This document shows positions 7,684-17,500 of a stretch of 48,702 nt of DNA, piece by piece. The notes beneath the pieces are model-generated. The model saw only the letters and a list, made by a program, of their open reading frames with translations. It did not search any database and was not told the DNA's origin. A program made the translations under genes and the position numbers. The stretch lies in NCBI RefSeq assembly GCF_000613805.1, contig NZ_BAJR01000025.1, positions 1-48,702 of the forward strand. The letters are read 5' to 3'. How positions within the stretch are numbered: the first letter of the stretch is position 1; each line of letters begins with the position of its first letter. This stretch comes from Phocaeicola paurosaccharolyticus JCM 15092 (lineage in GTDB: Bacteria > Bacteroidota > Bacteroidia > Bacteroidales > Bacteroidaceae).

Positions 7684-8712
7684 ATGAAAAAATATTTATA
7701 CATATTCTGTATTTTACAACTATGTTCTTGTTCTTCTATTAATAAGAAGAACTGTATTATTGAGGAAAATAATATAGAAAAGACAAACTCAGTAAGAATT
7801 ACTACTAATGAGGCTCTATACGTAGATAAGGTATTTGCCGATGATTCACTTTTATATTTAATAAACAGGAAGACTGATTCATTCCTTTATGTTTATAATA
7901 AATTTGATTTTTCTTTTAAATGTTGTTTCGGAAATTTAGGACAAGGACCAGATGATTTTCAATTTCCGTTTTTTCTTGAATCAAAACAAATACAAAAGAA
8001 CGTCCTTAAATTATATGATGTCAATTTAGTCTCTTTTAAAAATATTGACATAGACAAAATGCAGAAAAAGGAAAAAGATGCAATTATCTCTGTGTCTATG
8101 CCAAAGTATATTATAGGCTCACCAAATCTGTATATGACAAATGATTCTATATTTATAGGGAATATGGATAATAGTCAAGGACTATTTTTTACATACAATA
8201 GCATAAGGAATGATTTAAAATGGATTAATTTCCCAAAAGAACTAATACAACCAGAAAATGATTTTTCTGTTATGAATATGAATCGTGTAGCCATTAATGA
8301 GGATGAAAATAGAATAGTCTCTGCTATGTGCTACTATAACCTATTCTTTTTATATGATATGAATGGAACTCTAAAAAGAACAGTTCAATTAGGCAAGGAG
8401 AAAATTATTCCGAAAATTATAGACAAACAAATCATAAGTGAGGATAATCTAATAATTAGTAGAGATATTGCATCTAGTAATAAATATGTTTTTATTCTTG
8501 TCGAAAATGTAAAAGAGAAGGATTTTGAGAACTTAAATAATAAACATTCTAAGATTATTGTATTAGATTGGGATTTAAATTATATAAAAACGTACAAATT
8601 ACCACATTATGCAATAAGTGTATATTTTGATAAATTTGCTGAAAGAATAATTTATACAACATTAAATAGTGAGGGTGGAACCGACTTGTATTACATTCCG
8701 ACACGTCTGTAG
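7684..8712 (+). CDS. 6-bladed beta-propeller lipoprotein
   Basis: The start at 7684 (MKKYLYIFCILQLCSC) gives a lipoprotein signal with lipid Cys16; the longer open frame from 7552 has no such start. The mature part of about 325 aa has the propeller family pattern: LYVDKVFADDSLLYLIN, FLYVYNKFDFSFKCCFGNLGQGPDDFQFP, and repeated strand-turn units to the end (LDWDLNYIKTYKLP). GQGPDDF equals GQGPYEM in the broken paralogue at 301-1354. Such proteins are envelope-anchored and presumed to bind ligands or partner proteins; no catalytic motif is visible. Its position after the NVEALA gene suggests that the two work together, for example with the propeller as binding partner or sensor of the peptide. 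That link is inferred from synteny only. Confidence 0.82.
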   Translation: MKKYLYIFCILQLCSCSSINKKNCIIEENNIEKTNSVRITTNEALYVDKVFADDSLLYLINRKTDSFLYVYNKFDFSFKCCFGNLGQGPDDFQFPFFLESKQIQKNVLKLYDVNLVSFKNIDIDKMQKKEKDAIISVSMPKYIIGSPNLYMTNDSIFIGNMDNSQGLFFTYNSIRNDLKWINFPKELIQPENDFSVMNMNRVAINEDENRIVSAMCYYNLFFLYDMNGTLKRTVQLGKEKIIPKIIDKQIISEDNLIISRDIASSNKYVFILVENVKEKDFENLNNKHSKIIVLDWDLNYIKTYKLPHYAISVYFDKFAERIIYTTLNSEGGTDLYYIPTRL

Positions 8713-8794
8713 GAATTACTTACTAATTTTCACCTCATTCCTAATATATTAGATTTATCAAACATATTTTTTATGCAATATCTCAACCTGAAAA

Positions 8795-8825
8795 TTTGGA
8801 ATATAATATAATAGCATTTAGTTTG
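8795..8825 (+). promoter_or_regulatory. Putative Bacteroides-type promoter for the RND efflux operon
   Basis: TTTG at 8795-8798 lies 19 bases before TTAGTTTG (8818-8825), one mismatch from the TAnnTTTG -7 consensus. Transcription would start about 30 bases before the first gene at 8864. Confidence 0.4.
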
Positions 8826-8863
8826 AATTAAATAAAATATTCATATTTATCTCTACAAAATAT

Positions 8864-9952
8864 ATGAAGAACACAATATTACTATGTACTTTGGTATTCG
8901 GAGGAATGCTTATCTCCTGTTCTGACAGGAAGCAGTCGGATAATGACAAGGAAGGAGTTGAGACATCCTTACCCACCCTTACTAACGAGGTGACGGTGAG
9001 GACACTTAAAAAGGGTACGTTCAACCATGAGCTTATAAGCAACGGAAAGGTATCGGCAGATAGTTATGCGGATCTGTATTTCCGCACTCCCGAGGTGATA
9101 GCACATATATGGGTGAAGAACGGTGAACATGTACGCAAGGGGCAGAAGATTGCTGAGCTTGACCTGTTTAGGCTCAACAATTCCCTCTCACAGACAAAGA
9201 ACAGCATGAAGCAGTCACAGCTGGAGATGCAGGATGTACTTATAGGGCAGGGATACTCACCCGACAAGACAAAGGGCATTCCGGAGGATGTAATGGAACT
9301 GGCAGGTGTGAAGAGCGGATACATACAGTCAAAGGCTCAGTATGAATCTGCTAAATACGACGTACAGCAGGCAACATTAATCGCTCCATTCGACGGAGTC
9401 GTTGCGAATCTTTTCTCGAAGAGCCATAATATGGCGAAGACTGCGGAACCTTTCTGCAGGATAATAAATACCGGAGATATGGAAGTGGACTTCACAGCAC
9501 TGGAGAGCGAACTGCCTTTAGTACGGAAGCGAGACAAGGTTGCCATTATTCCTTACGCTGCTACTGTAGATGAATGTTCTGGGAGTGTCAGCGAGATTAA
9601 CCCGAGTGTGGATGATAACGGAATGGTGCGCATCAAGGCAAAAGTAAACGGTAACGGTAAGCTGTTCAACGGAATGAATGTCAGGGTAAGTGTACACAGG
9701 TCGGTTCCCGATCAGCTTGTGATACCTAAGAGTGCAGTAGTACTCCGCTCAGGCAAACAGGTGGTATTCACCCTTGATAAAGGAAAGTCAATGTGGAACT
9801 ATGTTACAACAGGACTTGAGAACATGAACGAATATACCGTCACCGACGGACTGGAAGAGGGAATGCAGGTAATAACATCAGGTAACGTGAACCTTGCCCA
9901 TGAATCTCCTGTGAGAGTGGTGAAGGAAAACAAAACAGTCAAGTCTGAATGA
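8864..9952 (+). CDS. RND efflux membrane-fusion protein (periplasmic adaptor), lipoprotein
   Basis: Periplasmic adaptor that joins an inner-membrane RND pump to a TolC-like outer-membrane channel. The 362-aa product has a lipoprotein signal (MKNTILLCTLVFGGMLISC, lipid Cys19). It has a lipoyl-like half motif HIWVKNGEHVRKGQKIAEL (about residues 79-97), a short helical hairpin with Gln-rich repeats (SLSQTKNSMKQSQLEMQ), the returning half ATLIAPFDGVVANLFSK (about 170-186), then the beta-barrel and membrane-proximal domains (KVNGNGKLFNGMNVRVSV; VIPKSAVVLRSGKQVVF). It is first in a four-gene operon and is followed 15 bases later by the first permease. It is the only adaptor in the operon and may serve both permeases. 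Confidence 0.92.
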   Translation: MKNTILLCTLVFGGMLISCSDRKQSDNDKEGVETSLPTLTNEVTVRTLKKGTFNHELISNGKVSADSYADLYFRTPEVIAHIWVKNGEHVRKGQKIAELDLFRLNNSLSQTKNSMKQSQLEMQDVLIGQGYSPDKTKGIPEDVMELAGVKSGYIQSKAQYESAKYDVQQATLIAPFDGVVANLFSKSHNMAKTAEPFCRIINTGDMEVDFTALESELPLVRKRDKVAIIPYAATVDECSGSVSEINPSVDDNGMVRIKAKVNGNGKLFNGMNVRVSVHRSVPDQLVIPKSAVVLRSGKQVVFTLDKGKSMWNYVTTGLENMNEYTVTDGLEEGMQVITSGNVNLAHESPVRVVKENKTVKSE

Positions 9953-9967
9953 TAAAACAGGTGTGAT

Positions 9968-12900
9968 ATGGTAAAATTTCTATTACAACGTCCGATTGCC
10001 GTGCTGATGGCATTTACCGCCTTCTTCATAATCGGATTGGTAACATATTTCACGCTTCCTGTTTCATTGTTGCCTGACATTGCGATACCGCAGATAACTG
10101 TACAGGTCAGCGGTGACAATACATCAGCACGTGAACTTGAGAACACTGTAGTGGCACCTGTACGCAGACAATTACTGCAGGTCGCAGGTTTACGACAGAT
10201 AAGCAGTGAGATAAGGGACGGAGCAGGAGTGATACGCATGGAATTTGACTTCGGTGTGAACACCGACCTTGCCTTCATTGAGGTGAACGAGAAAATCGAT
10301 GCTGTGATGAACTATCTGCCCAAGGAGATTGCACGTCCCAAGGCAATAAAGGCAAGTGCTACAGATATACCTGTGTTGTATCTGAACATGACACTCAAGG
10401 GGGACAGACCTTATTCCGCTACCAATGAAAAAGAATTCCTTGATATGTGCAACCTTGCCGAGAATGTAGTGAAGAGACGTATCGAACAGCTGCCCGAAGT
10501 GGCAATGGCTGACATGACAGGAGTACCAAGTCGTGTGCTCCAGATCGTTCCCGACAAGGAGAAACTTGCAATGACCGACATCAGTATAGAAGATATTGAA
10601 AATGCCCTTTCCTCGAATAATGTGGAACCAGGAAGCATGCTTGTACGTGACGGTTATTATGAATATAATATAAGAATATCATCCATGCTCAGGACAGCTG
10701 ATGATGTAAAAAACATATTCATACGTAAGGGAGAGAGGATGATGCAGCTCAAGGACCTATGCTCTGTGGATATAACAACACAGAAAGAGACAGGACGCTC
10801 CCTCTTCAACGGCAGACGGGCAGTGACACTTGCGGTAATCAAGCAGAGCAATGAGAACATGGACAGAATGAAGGAGAAACTCAGTGAGACCACTGATTAT
10901 CTCTCCTCTGTATATCCGGACGTAGAGTTCAGCGTGAGCCGAAATCAGACTGACCTTCTCGACTATACCATCAGCAATCTGCAGCAGAACCTTTCCTTAG
11001 GATTCCTGTTGATATTCATAGTTGCCGTGCTCTTCCTGGGTGACGTACGTTCACCACTGCTAATAGGAATAAGCATGGTCACGTCCATAGTGATCACATT
11101 CTTCCTCTTTTATCTGTGTCATATATCACTGAATGTCATATCATTGTCAGGACTGATACTTGCCGTTGGTATGATGATAGACAGTGCCATAATAGTAACG
11201 GAGAACATATCACAATACCGTGAAAAAGGATATTCACTGAAACGTTCATGCGCCATTGGCACTACCGAGATGATTACTCCTATGCTAAGCTCCTCACTGA
11301 CTACGATTGCCGTATTCGTTCCGCTGATATTTATGAGCGGTATTGCTGGAGCTATATTCATGGACCAGGCATTCTCAATAACCGCAGGACTCATGATATC
11401 GTATATTACAGGTATCATGCTGGTACCTGTACTATATCTCATATTCTACAGGACAGGAATCAGACGTAAAGGATTCCTTAATGTACGTTTTGATAATATA
11501 TTCAGGAATGAATGGCTTGAGAGATTCTATGACAACGGTTGTAACTGGGTGTTCTCACACAAGACTGTATGTATGATTACAACCGCCGTTACAATCCCTC
11601 TGTGTGTGCTGCTGTTCGTCATCATGCAGAAGTCACGTATGCCTGAGATTGACTACAACGAGCTTGTGGCACGCGTGGAGTGGAACGAGAATATTAATGT
11701 GGAGGAGAATAACAGAAGGGTTGAGAAAATAGAGGAACAGATATATTCAATGGTAAGGGAACATTCTGCATCAATCGGTGTGCAGGACTATATACTTGAT
11801 GGCGGCAATGACATGTCGTCTTCCGAGTGCGAGCTATATTTCAGAACTGGAAATCCAGATGAGATAGCACCATTAAAAAAGAAAATTGAGAATGGCATAC
11901 ACGGCAGCTATCCGCTAGCCAAGGTCACTTTTTCTCCTCCCCAGACGATATTCGAAAAACTGTTTGTCACTGCTCAGGCAGACATAGTAGCACAGCTTCA
12001 TACATCCGACAGGAGTCGTGCTCCTGAAGCACAGGAACTAAGAAAACTTGAGGGAGAGATATCCAGGACAGCAGGTGTCACGGCAGAGGAAATAGCCTTC
12101 AGCAATCAGCTCGGTATTATTGTGGACCGCGAGAGACTACTTCTGTACGCTGTGTCATATGATGAGGTTACAAGAACCATCCGTACAGCATTCAAGGAGA
12201 ATTATGTGTCAACCCTGCATTCATACCAGCAGTGCCTTCCTATAAGCATAGCGGGTGAGCAGATGAGTGTTAACTCGATACTTGAGAATACCATGGTGAA
12301 AACGATAGCAGATGGCAGCGGCAATTACAGCTATATACCGCTGAAGAGTCTTGTAAAGGTAATACCTTCAGAGGATCTCAAGAACATAACTGCTGGAAAG
12401 AACGGAGAGTACATACCACTGAATTTCTACAATGTAAAGGATGCAGACAGACTCACTGAGAATATACGCAAGGCAGTAAATGCTGACAAGAACTGGGAGG
12501 TTGACTTCTCCGGCAGTTTCTTCGACAACGAGAAAATGATGGGAGAGCTCGTGGTGATACTTATGGTATCACTTCTTTTGATGTACTTCATACTGTGTGC
12601 CCAGTTCGAAAGCTTTCTCCAGCCGCTCATCGTACTTCTTGAGATTCCGATAGACACCGCATTCGCTCTTGCAGCACTGCTTATTTTCGGTCATACCCTG
12701 AACCTTATGTCGGCAATAGGTATAATAGTGACATGCGGTATAGTGGTCAACGATTCAATTTTAAAACTCGATACGATAAATGAACTGCGAAAAGGTGGCA
12801 TGCCACTGCTTGAAGCAATACATACCGCAGGAAGGCGCAGGCTCAGGGCAATAATAATGACATCGCTTACAACCATCTTTGCAATGGTACCGCTACTATT

Positions 12901-13048
12901 CACATCCGACATAGGCTCTGAGATGCAGAGACCATTGTCTATTGCCATGATTGGTTCCATGAGCATAGGTACTCTTGTAAGCCTTTTTATCATACCGCTA
13001 ATATATTGGTTCATATACAGAAAACATGATGTCAATGAAATACATTAG
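9968..13048 (+). CDS. RND efflux permease 1 (AcrB/HAE-type)
   Basis: A 1026-aa inner-membrane proton-driven pump with the full RND plan: TM1 at the N-terminus (FLLQRPIAVLMAFTAFFIIG), a large periplasmic loop with the porter motifs (SGDNTSARELENTVVAPVRRQL), TM2-6, a second loop and TM8-12. TM4 carries Asp405 in GMMIDSAIIVTENI, matching the essential Asp407 of AcrB, but the second Asp (408) is Ser. In TM10 the AcrB Lys940 position reads Asn928 followed by Asp929 (GIVVNDSIL). Such substitutions occur in other RND clades and do not prove inactivity. The substrate cannot be read from sequence; toxic organic compounds are usual. The gene ends 23 bases inside the TolC-like gene, showing tight coupling. 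Confidence 0.93.
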   Translation: MVKFLLQRPIAVLMAFTAFFIIGLVTYFTLPVSLLPDIAIPQITVQVSGDNTSARELENTVVAPVRRQLLQVAGLRQISSEIRDGAGVIRMEFDFGVNTDLAFIEVNEKIDAVMNYLPKEIARPKAIKASATDIPVLYLNMTLKGDRPYSATNEKEFLDMCNLAENVVKRRIEQLPEVAMADMTGVPSRVLQIVPDKEKLAMTDISIEDIENALSSNNVEPGSMLVRDGYYEYNIRISSMLRTADDVKNIFIRKGERMMQLKDLCSVDITTQKETGRSLFNGRRAVTLAVIKQSNENMDRMKEKLSETTDYLSSVYPDVEFSVSRNQTDLLDYTISNLQQNLSLGFLLIFIVAVLFLGDVRSPLLIGISMVTSIVITFFLFYLCHISLNVISLSGLILAVGMMIDSAIIVTENISQYREKGYSLKRSCAIGTTEMITPMLSSSLTTIAVFVPLIFMSGIAGAIFMDQAFSITAGLMISYITGIMLVPVLYLIFYRTGIRRKGFLNVRFDNIFRNEWLERFYDNGCNWVFSHKTVCMITTAVTIPLCVLLFVIMQKSRMPEIDYNELVARVEWNENINVEENNRRVEKIEEQIYSMVREHSASIGVQDYILDGGNDMSSSECELYFRTGNPDEIAPLKKKIENGIHGSYPLAKVTFSPPQTIFEKLFVTAQADIVAQLHTSDRSRAPEAQELRKLEGEISRTAGVTAEEIAFSNQLGIIVDRERLLLYAVSYDEVTRTIRTAFKENYVSTLHSYQQCLPISIAGEQMSVNSILENTMVKTIADGSGNYSYIPLKSLVKVIPSEDLKNITAGKNGEYIPLNFYNVKDADRLTENIRKAVNADKNWEVDFSGSFFDNEKMMGELVVILMVSLLLMYFILCAQFESFLQPLIVLLEIPIDTAFALAALLIFGHTLNLMSAIGIIVTCGIVVNDSILKLDTINELRKGGMPLLEAIHTAGRRRLRAIIMTSLTTIFAMVPLLFTSDIGSEMQRPLSIAMIGSMSIGTLVSLFIIPLIYWFIYRKHDVNEIH

Positions 13049-14519
13049 GATAATACTCATGGGACTCATCGTCCCTGTATTAATGTCGGCACAGCGCAAG
13101 GTACGCCTTGACCTAAACCGCACGATAGAGATGGCAGCCAAGAACTCACTCTCGGCTTTCAGATACCAGAACCTGTACCTTACAGGATACTGGGAGTACA
13201 GGACATACAGAGCAAACCGTCTGCCAAGCCTGACGCTAGACATTACTCCAGCAAGATATTACCGCTATATCACACAGAGATACGATTCGGAAAATAACTT
13301 GGATGTTTACAGGGAACAGCAGATGTTCAGTGCCTCCGGATCAATGAATATAAAGCAGAACTTAGACATTACGGGAGGTACATTTTATATAGACTCGGAA
13401 CTAGACTTCATGCGCAACTTCGGCGATACAAGGTCGACGCAATACTCCACTATCCCCGTGCGTATCGGTTATCAGCAGAGCCTTCTGGGATATAACGCAT
13501 TCAAATGGGACAGGAAGATAGAACCCCTTAAATTTGAGAAGGCAAAGAGACAGCTACTCTACAACATGGAGAGCGTGTCGGAAAATGCCGTGACATGTTT
13601 CTTCAATCTAGCAATGGCACAGGCAGATATGAAACTGGCCAAGGAGAACGTTTCCTCTAGTGACACACTATATGCCTTGGGGTTACAGCGACATAAGATA
13701 GCTGCCATATCACAGGCCGATCTTCTTACATTGAAACTTGACAAGGTAAATGCACACAACACACTTGAGAATGCTAGGATAGCACTGAAGAGGGCAATGT
13801 TCTCACTTGCATCCTTCCTCGACCTTGACAAGAACACGGAGATAGAGCTTGACATTCCGGCACATCTGCCAGGTAAGATGATATCCGTCGACGATGCACT
13901 TCTCAGGGCGAAGGAGAACAACCCTACATACCTTGAACAGAGACAGAACATACTCGAGGCTGAGCAGACAGTTGACAGGACAAAGAAGGAATCACATTTC
14001 GATGCGAGTTTCAATGCCAGCATAGGATTCAATCAGGTAGCCGACAAGATAGGAAACGCATACAGGAATCCGCTGCAGCAGGACCTCGTATCGGTTAGTG
14101 TATCAATTCCGCTTATCGACTGGGGCGTGAGAAAAGGAAAACATAATATGGCACGCAACAACCTGAATGTCATCAGGACTACTGCAAGGCAGGAAGAACT
14201 TAGCGTGGAAGAGGATGTGGTAATGACAGTGAACGATTTCAACGTTCAGCAGAATCTCATCGGCAGCGCCGAGGAAGCACTTGACATAGCAATAACGGCA
14301 TACGACCAGACACGCCAGAGGTTTATTATAGGCAAGGCTGACATAAACAGTCTTACACTGTCACTCAACAGACAGCAGGAAGCGCAGAAGAACTATATTT
14401 CATCGCTTAAGAACTACTGGCTGAGCTATTACAAGATACGCAGACTGACACTGCATGACTTTGAATCTGGATTCTCTCTTTCAGACAAGTTTGTCTTCAA
14501 TCATGGAATATCCAGATGA
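13026..14519 (+). CDS. TolC family outer-membrane efflux channel
   Basis: A 497-aa product with an N-terminal signal (MKYIRIILMGLIVPVLMSAQ) and the duplicated outer-membrane efflux protein layout: a first half with beta-strand pair and long helices (ENAVTCFFNLAMAQADMKLAKENVSSSDTLYALG) and a second half repeating it (EEDVVMTVNDFNVQQNLIGSAEEALDIAITAYDQTRQRFIIGKADINSL). It trimerises to form the outer-membrane exit duct of the pump. The ATG used overlaps the permease by 23 bases; ATGs at 13029 and 13035 are also possible and keep the signal peptide. The end overlaps the second permease by ATGA, so the four genes are probably one translationally coupled operon. Confidence 0.92.
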   Translation: MMSMKYIRIILMGLIVPVLMSAQRKVRLDLNRTIEMAAKNSLSAFRYQNLYLTGYWEYRTYRANRLPSLTLDITPARYYRYITQRYDSENNLDVYREQQMFSASGSMNIKQNLDITGGTFYIDSELDFMRNFGDTRSTQYSTIPVRIGYQQSLLGYNAFKWDRKIEPLKFEKAKRQLLYNMESVSENAVTCFFNLAMAQADMKLAKENVSSSDTLYALGLQRHKIAAISQADLLTLKLDKVNAHNTLENARIALKRAMFSLASFLDLDKNTEIELDIPAHLPGKMISVDDALLRAKENNPTYLEQRQNILEAEQTVDRTKKESHFDASFNASIGFNQVADKIGNAYRNPLQQDLVSVSVSIPLIDWGVRKGKHNMARNNLNVIRTTARQEELSVEEDVVMTVNDFNVQQNLIGSAEEALDIAITAYDQTRQRFIIGKADINSLTLSLNRQQEAQKNYISSLKNYWLSYYKIRRLTLHDFESGFSLSDKFVFNHGISR

Positions 14520-17500
14520 CAGGTATGAATAAAATATCATCATTCACGCTGATAGTGACATTCGTATGCCTCTCCCTTATAGGAGCGGCATTCATACCCA
14601 TGCTAACTGTCAAGCTTGCCCCGTCACGCAACCTTCCCGGACTAAGTATAAGTTTCTCAATGCCGGGCAACTCATCAAGAGTGATAGAGATGGAGGTTAC
14701 AGGGAAGCTGGAGGGAATGATGTCAAGGGTGAAAGGTATAAGGAAGATTACCTCGACATCCGACAACGGTAGCGGACAGATAGACCTTGAACTTGACAGA
14801 CATGCCGACATAGAGGTGGCACGCTTTGAGGTATCCACCATAATAAGACAGGTATGGCCACAACTACCCGAAGGTGTGAGCTATCCTCAGATATCTACGA
14901 GACGTTCGGATGACAAGTCTGCCAGACCATTCATCACATATACCATCAATGCTCCGTCAAGTCCCTATCTTATACAGAAATATGCCGAGGAGAACATCAA
15001 ACCGGCTCTCTCTTCACTGAAAGGAATCTACAAGATAGACCTTAAAGGAGCCACACCTATGGAGTGGAAACTAGAGTATGATACCGACCAGCTCAGGCGT
15101 CTGGGCGTAGAACTATCCGATATTCAGGTGGCAATTAACCAGAACTATGAGGGTGAGTTCATCGGTATATGTCCGGTCGATAACGGAACAGGAAAGGATG
15201 AATGGATAAGGGTGGTACGCAAGTCATCTGACAATGAAAAGGAATTCAATCCTGAAAGAGTGAGTATCAGGAACAGGAACGGTGATATCATAACCCTTGA
15301 CAAGCTGATAAAGGTACGTCATCAGGAGCAGGACCCGCAAGATTACTACAGGATTAACGGACTGAATTCGATCTACATGAACATTACGGCCGATGAGACA
15401 GCAAACCAGCTGAAACTGAGCGGAAAGGTCAGGGAGAAGATGCAGGAACTTGAAATGAAAATGCCAGGAGGGTATGAGGTACATATAGGATATGATGCGA
15501 CTGAATATATACAGAGAGAACTTGACAAGATATACTTCCGTACGGGACTGACAATACTTATCCTGCTGCTGTTCGTCGCACTTATAACGATGAATCTTCG
15601 ATATCTCTTCCTGATAGTGACAAGCCTTGTTGCAAATATTCTTGTGGCAACGATATTCTACTATCTGTTCGGACTTGAGATGCAGCTCTATTCATTGGCA
15701 GGCATAACCATATCACTGAACCTTGTCATAGACAATACTATAGTGATGACCGACCATATAGTGCACCGCAGGAACCTTAAGGCGTTCACGTCAGTACTCG
15801 CTGCGACTCTTACAACCATTGGTGCCCTTGTTATCATATTCTTCCTCGATGAGAAAATACGCCTTAACCTTCAGGACTTTGCCGCAGTGGTAATAATAAA
15901 CCTTGTTGTTTCACTTTTCGTGGCTCTTTTATTCGTACCGTCAATGATAGAAAGGACAGGTTTTGCAAAAAGAAAAAAGAAATGGACAGGAAAGAGGTTG
16001 AGGTTTATCCCTGCCATGTCATTGAAACGTATTACGGTATATATCACACATCTCTATCAGAGGATGATATGTAATTTGATCCGTTTCCGTGTTGCTACAG
16101 TCATACTCCTGGTGCTTACCTTCGGAATTCCTGTATTCATGTTGCCAGAAAAGTTGGAGGGTGAGGGTAAGATGGCATTGTTGTATAACAAGGTTTTTGA
16201 TAATGATGTTTACCGCGATAAAATAAAGTCCGTGAGCGACAAAGTTTTGGGCGGCAGCCTGCGTCTGTTCGTTGAGAATGTATATAATGGAAGCTATTTC
16301 AACCGTGATGAAGGAGAGGTTGTACTATCTGTATCTACCTCACTGCCCAATGGGAGCACTATGGAACAGATGGATGTGCTGGTAAGGAAAATGGAAGCCT
16401 ATCTGACGGAATTCAAAGAGATAAGACAGTTTCAGACCAGTATATACAATGCACGTCAGGCACTCATACAGATATATTTCAACAGGAAAGACCAGAGAGG
16501 ATCATTCCCATACATCCTTAAATCCAACATAATCAGCAAAGCATTGACTCTTGGTGGTGGTAGTTGGAGCGTATATGGTCTGGAAGATCAGGGATTCAGC
16601 AATGACGTACGTGAGAATGCTGGCAGTTTCAGGGTAAGGATGTACGGATACAACTACGATGAGCTGACCCAATATGCTGACAATCTTAAGAGTATCCTGC
16701 TCACTCACCGAAGGATAAAGGAGGTTACGGTCGGTGCAGAGTTTTCATGGTGGAAGGATGACTACAGTGAATTCTTCCTCAAATTCAATAAAATGCGCAT
16801 GGCACAGGAAAGGGTGACAGCATCACAGCTATTTGCTGCGCTGCGTCCAATATTCGGAAAGGATATATATTGTGGCAACGTTATATACGATAATCAGTCG
16901 GAAGCACTCAAACTCTCATCCAAGCAGTCAGACGAATATGATGTTTGGGGACTTTCAAACATTCCCATCACAATAAGTGAGCATACATATAAGCTGTCCG
17001 ATCTTGCAACTGTGGAGAAAGGTCAGTCACCACAGAAAGTTATCAAGGAGGACCAACAGTATGTTATATGTCTGCAATATGAATATATAGGCTCATCGGA
17101 ACAGGGTAAAAAGATTCTCAAGGAAGACCTGGAGAAATTCAACAGGACACTGCCAATGGGTTACGGAGCTAAGGATGAAGAGAGCTACTGGTCATGGAAT
17201 GATGAGGACAAGAGCCAGTACGGACTTCTGCTGGTGGTGATAACCATCATATTTTTCACAACGGCAATACTCTTCAACTCTGTCAAGCAACCACTGGCCA
17301 TAATATTCATAATACCGGTATCGTATATCGGGGTATTCCTGACCTTCTATCTATTCGATTTAAATTTCGACCAGGGAGGTTTTGCATCATTCATACTGCT
17401 CTGTGGTATAACCGTCAATGCAAGCATCTATATACTGAATGAATACAACTCCATACGAAAACGTTATATTAGGTTATCTCCTTTGAGGGCATACACCAAG

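Noticed and set aside
8710..8743. Inverted repeat TAGGAAT/ATTCCTA at the end of the second propeller gene
   Set aside because: A 20-base loop, a short stem and no T-run; too weak to call a terminator.
10411..14841. Many minus-strand open frames across the RND operon
   Set aside because: Shadows of the long + strand genes, with no domain features of their own.
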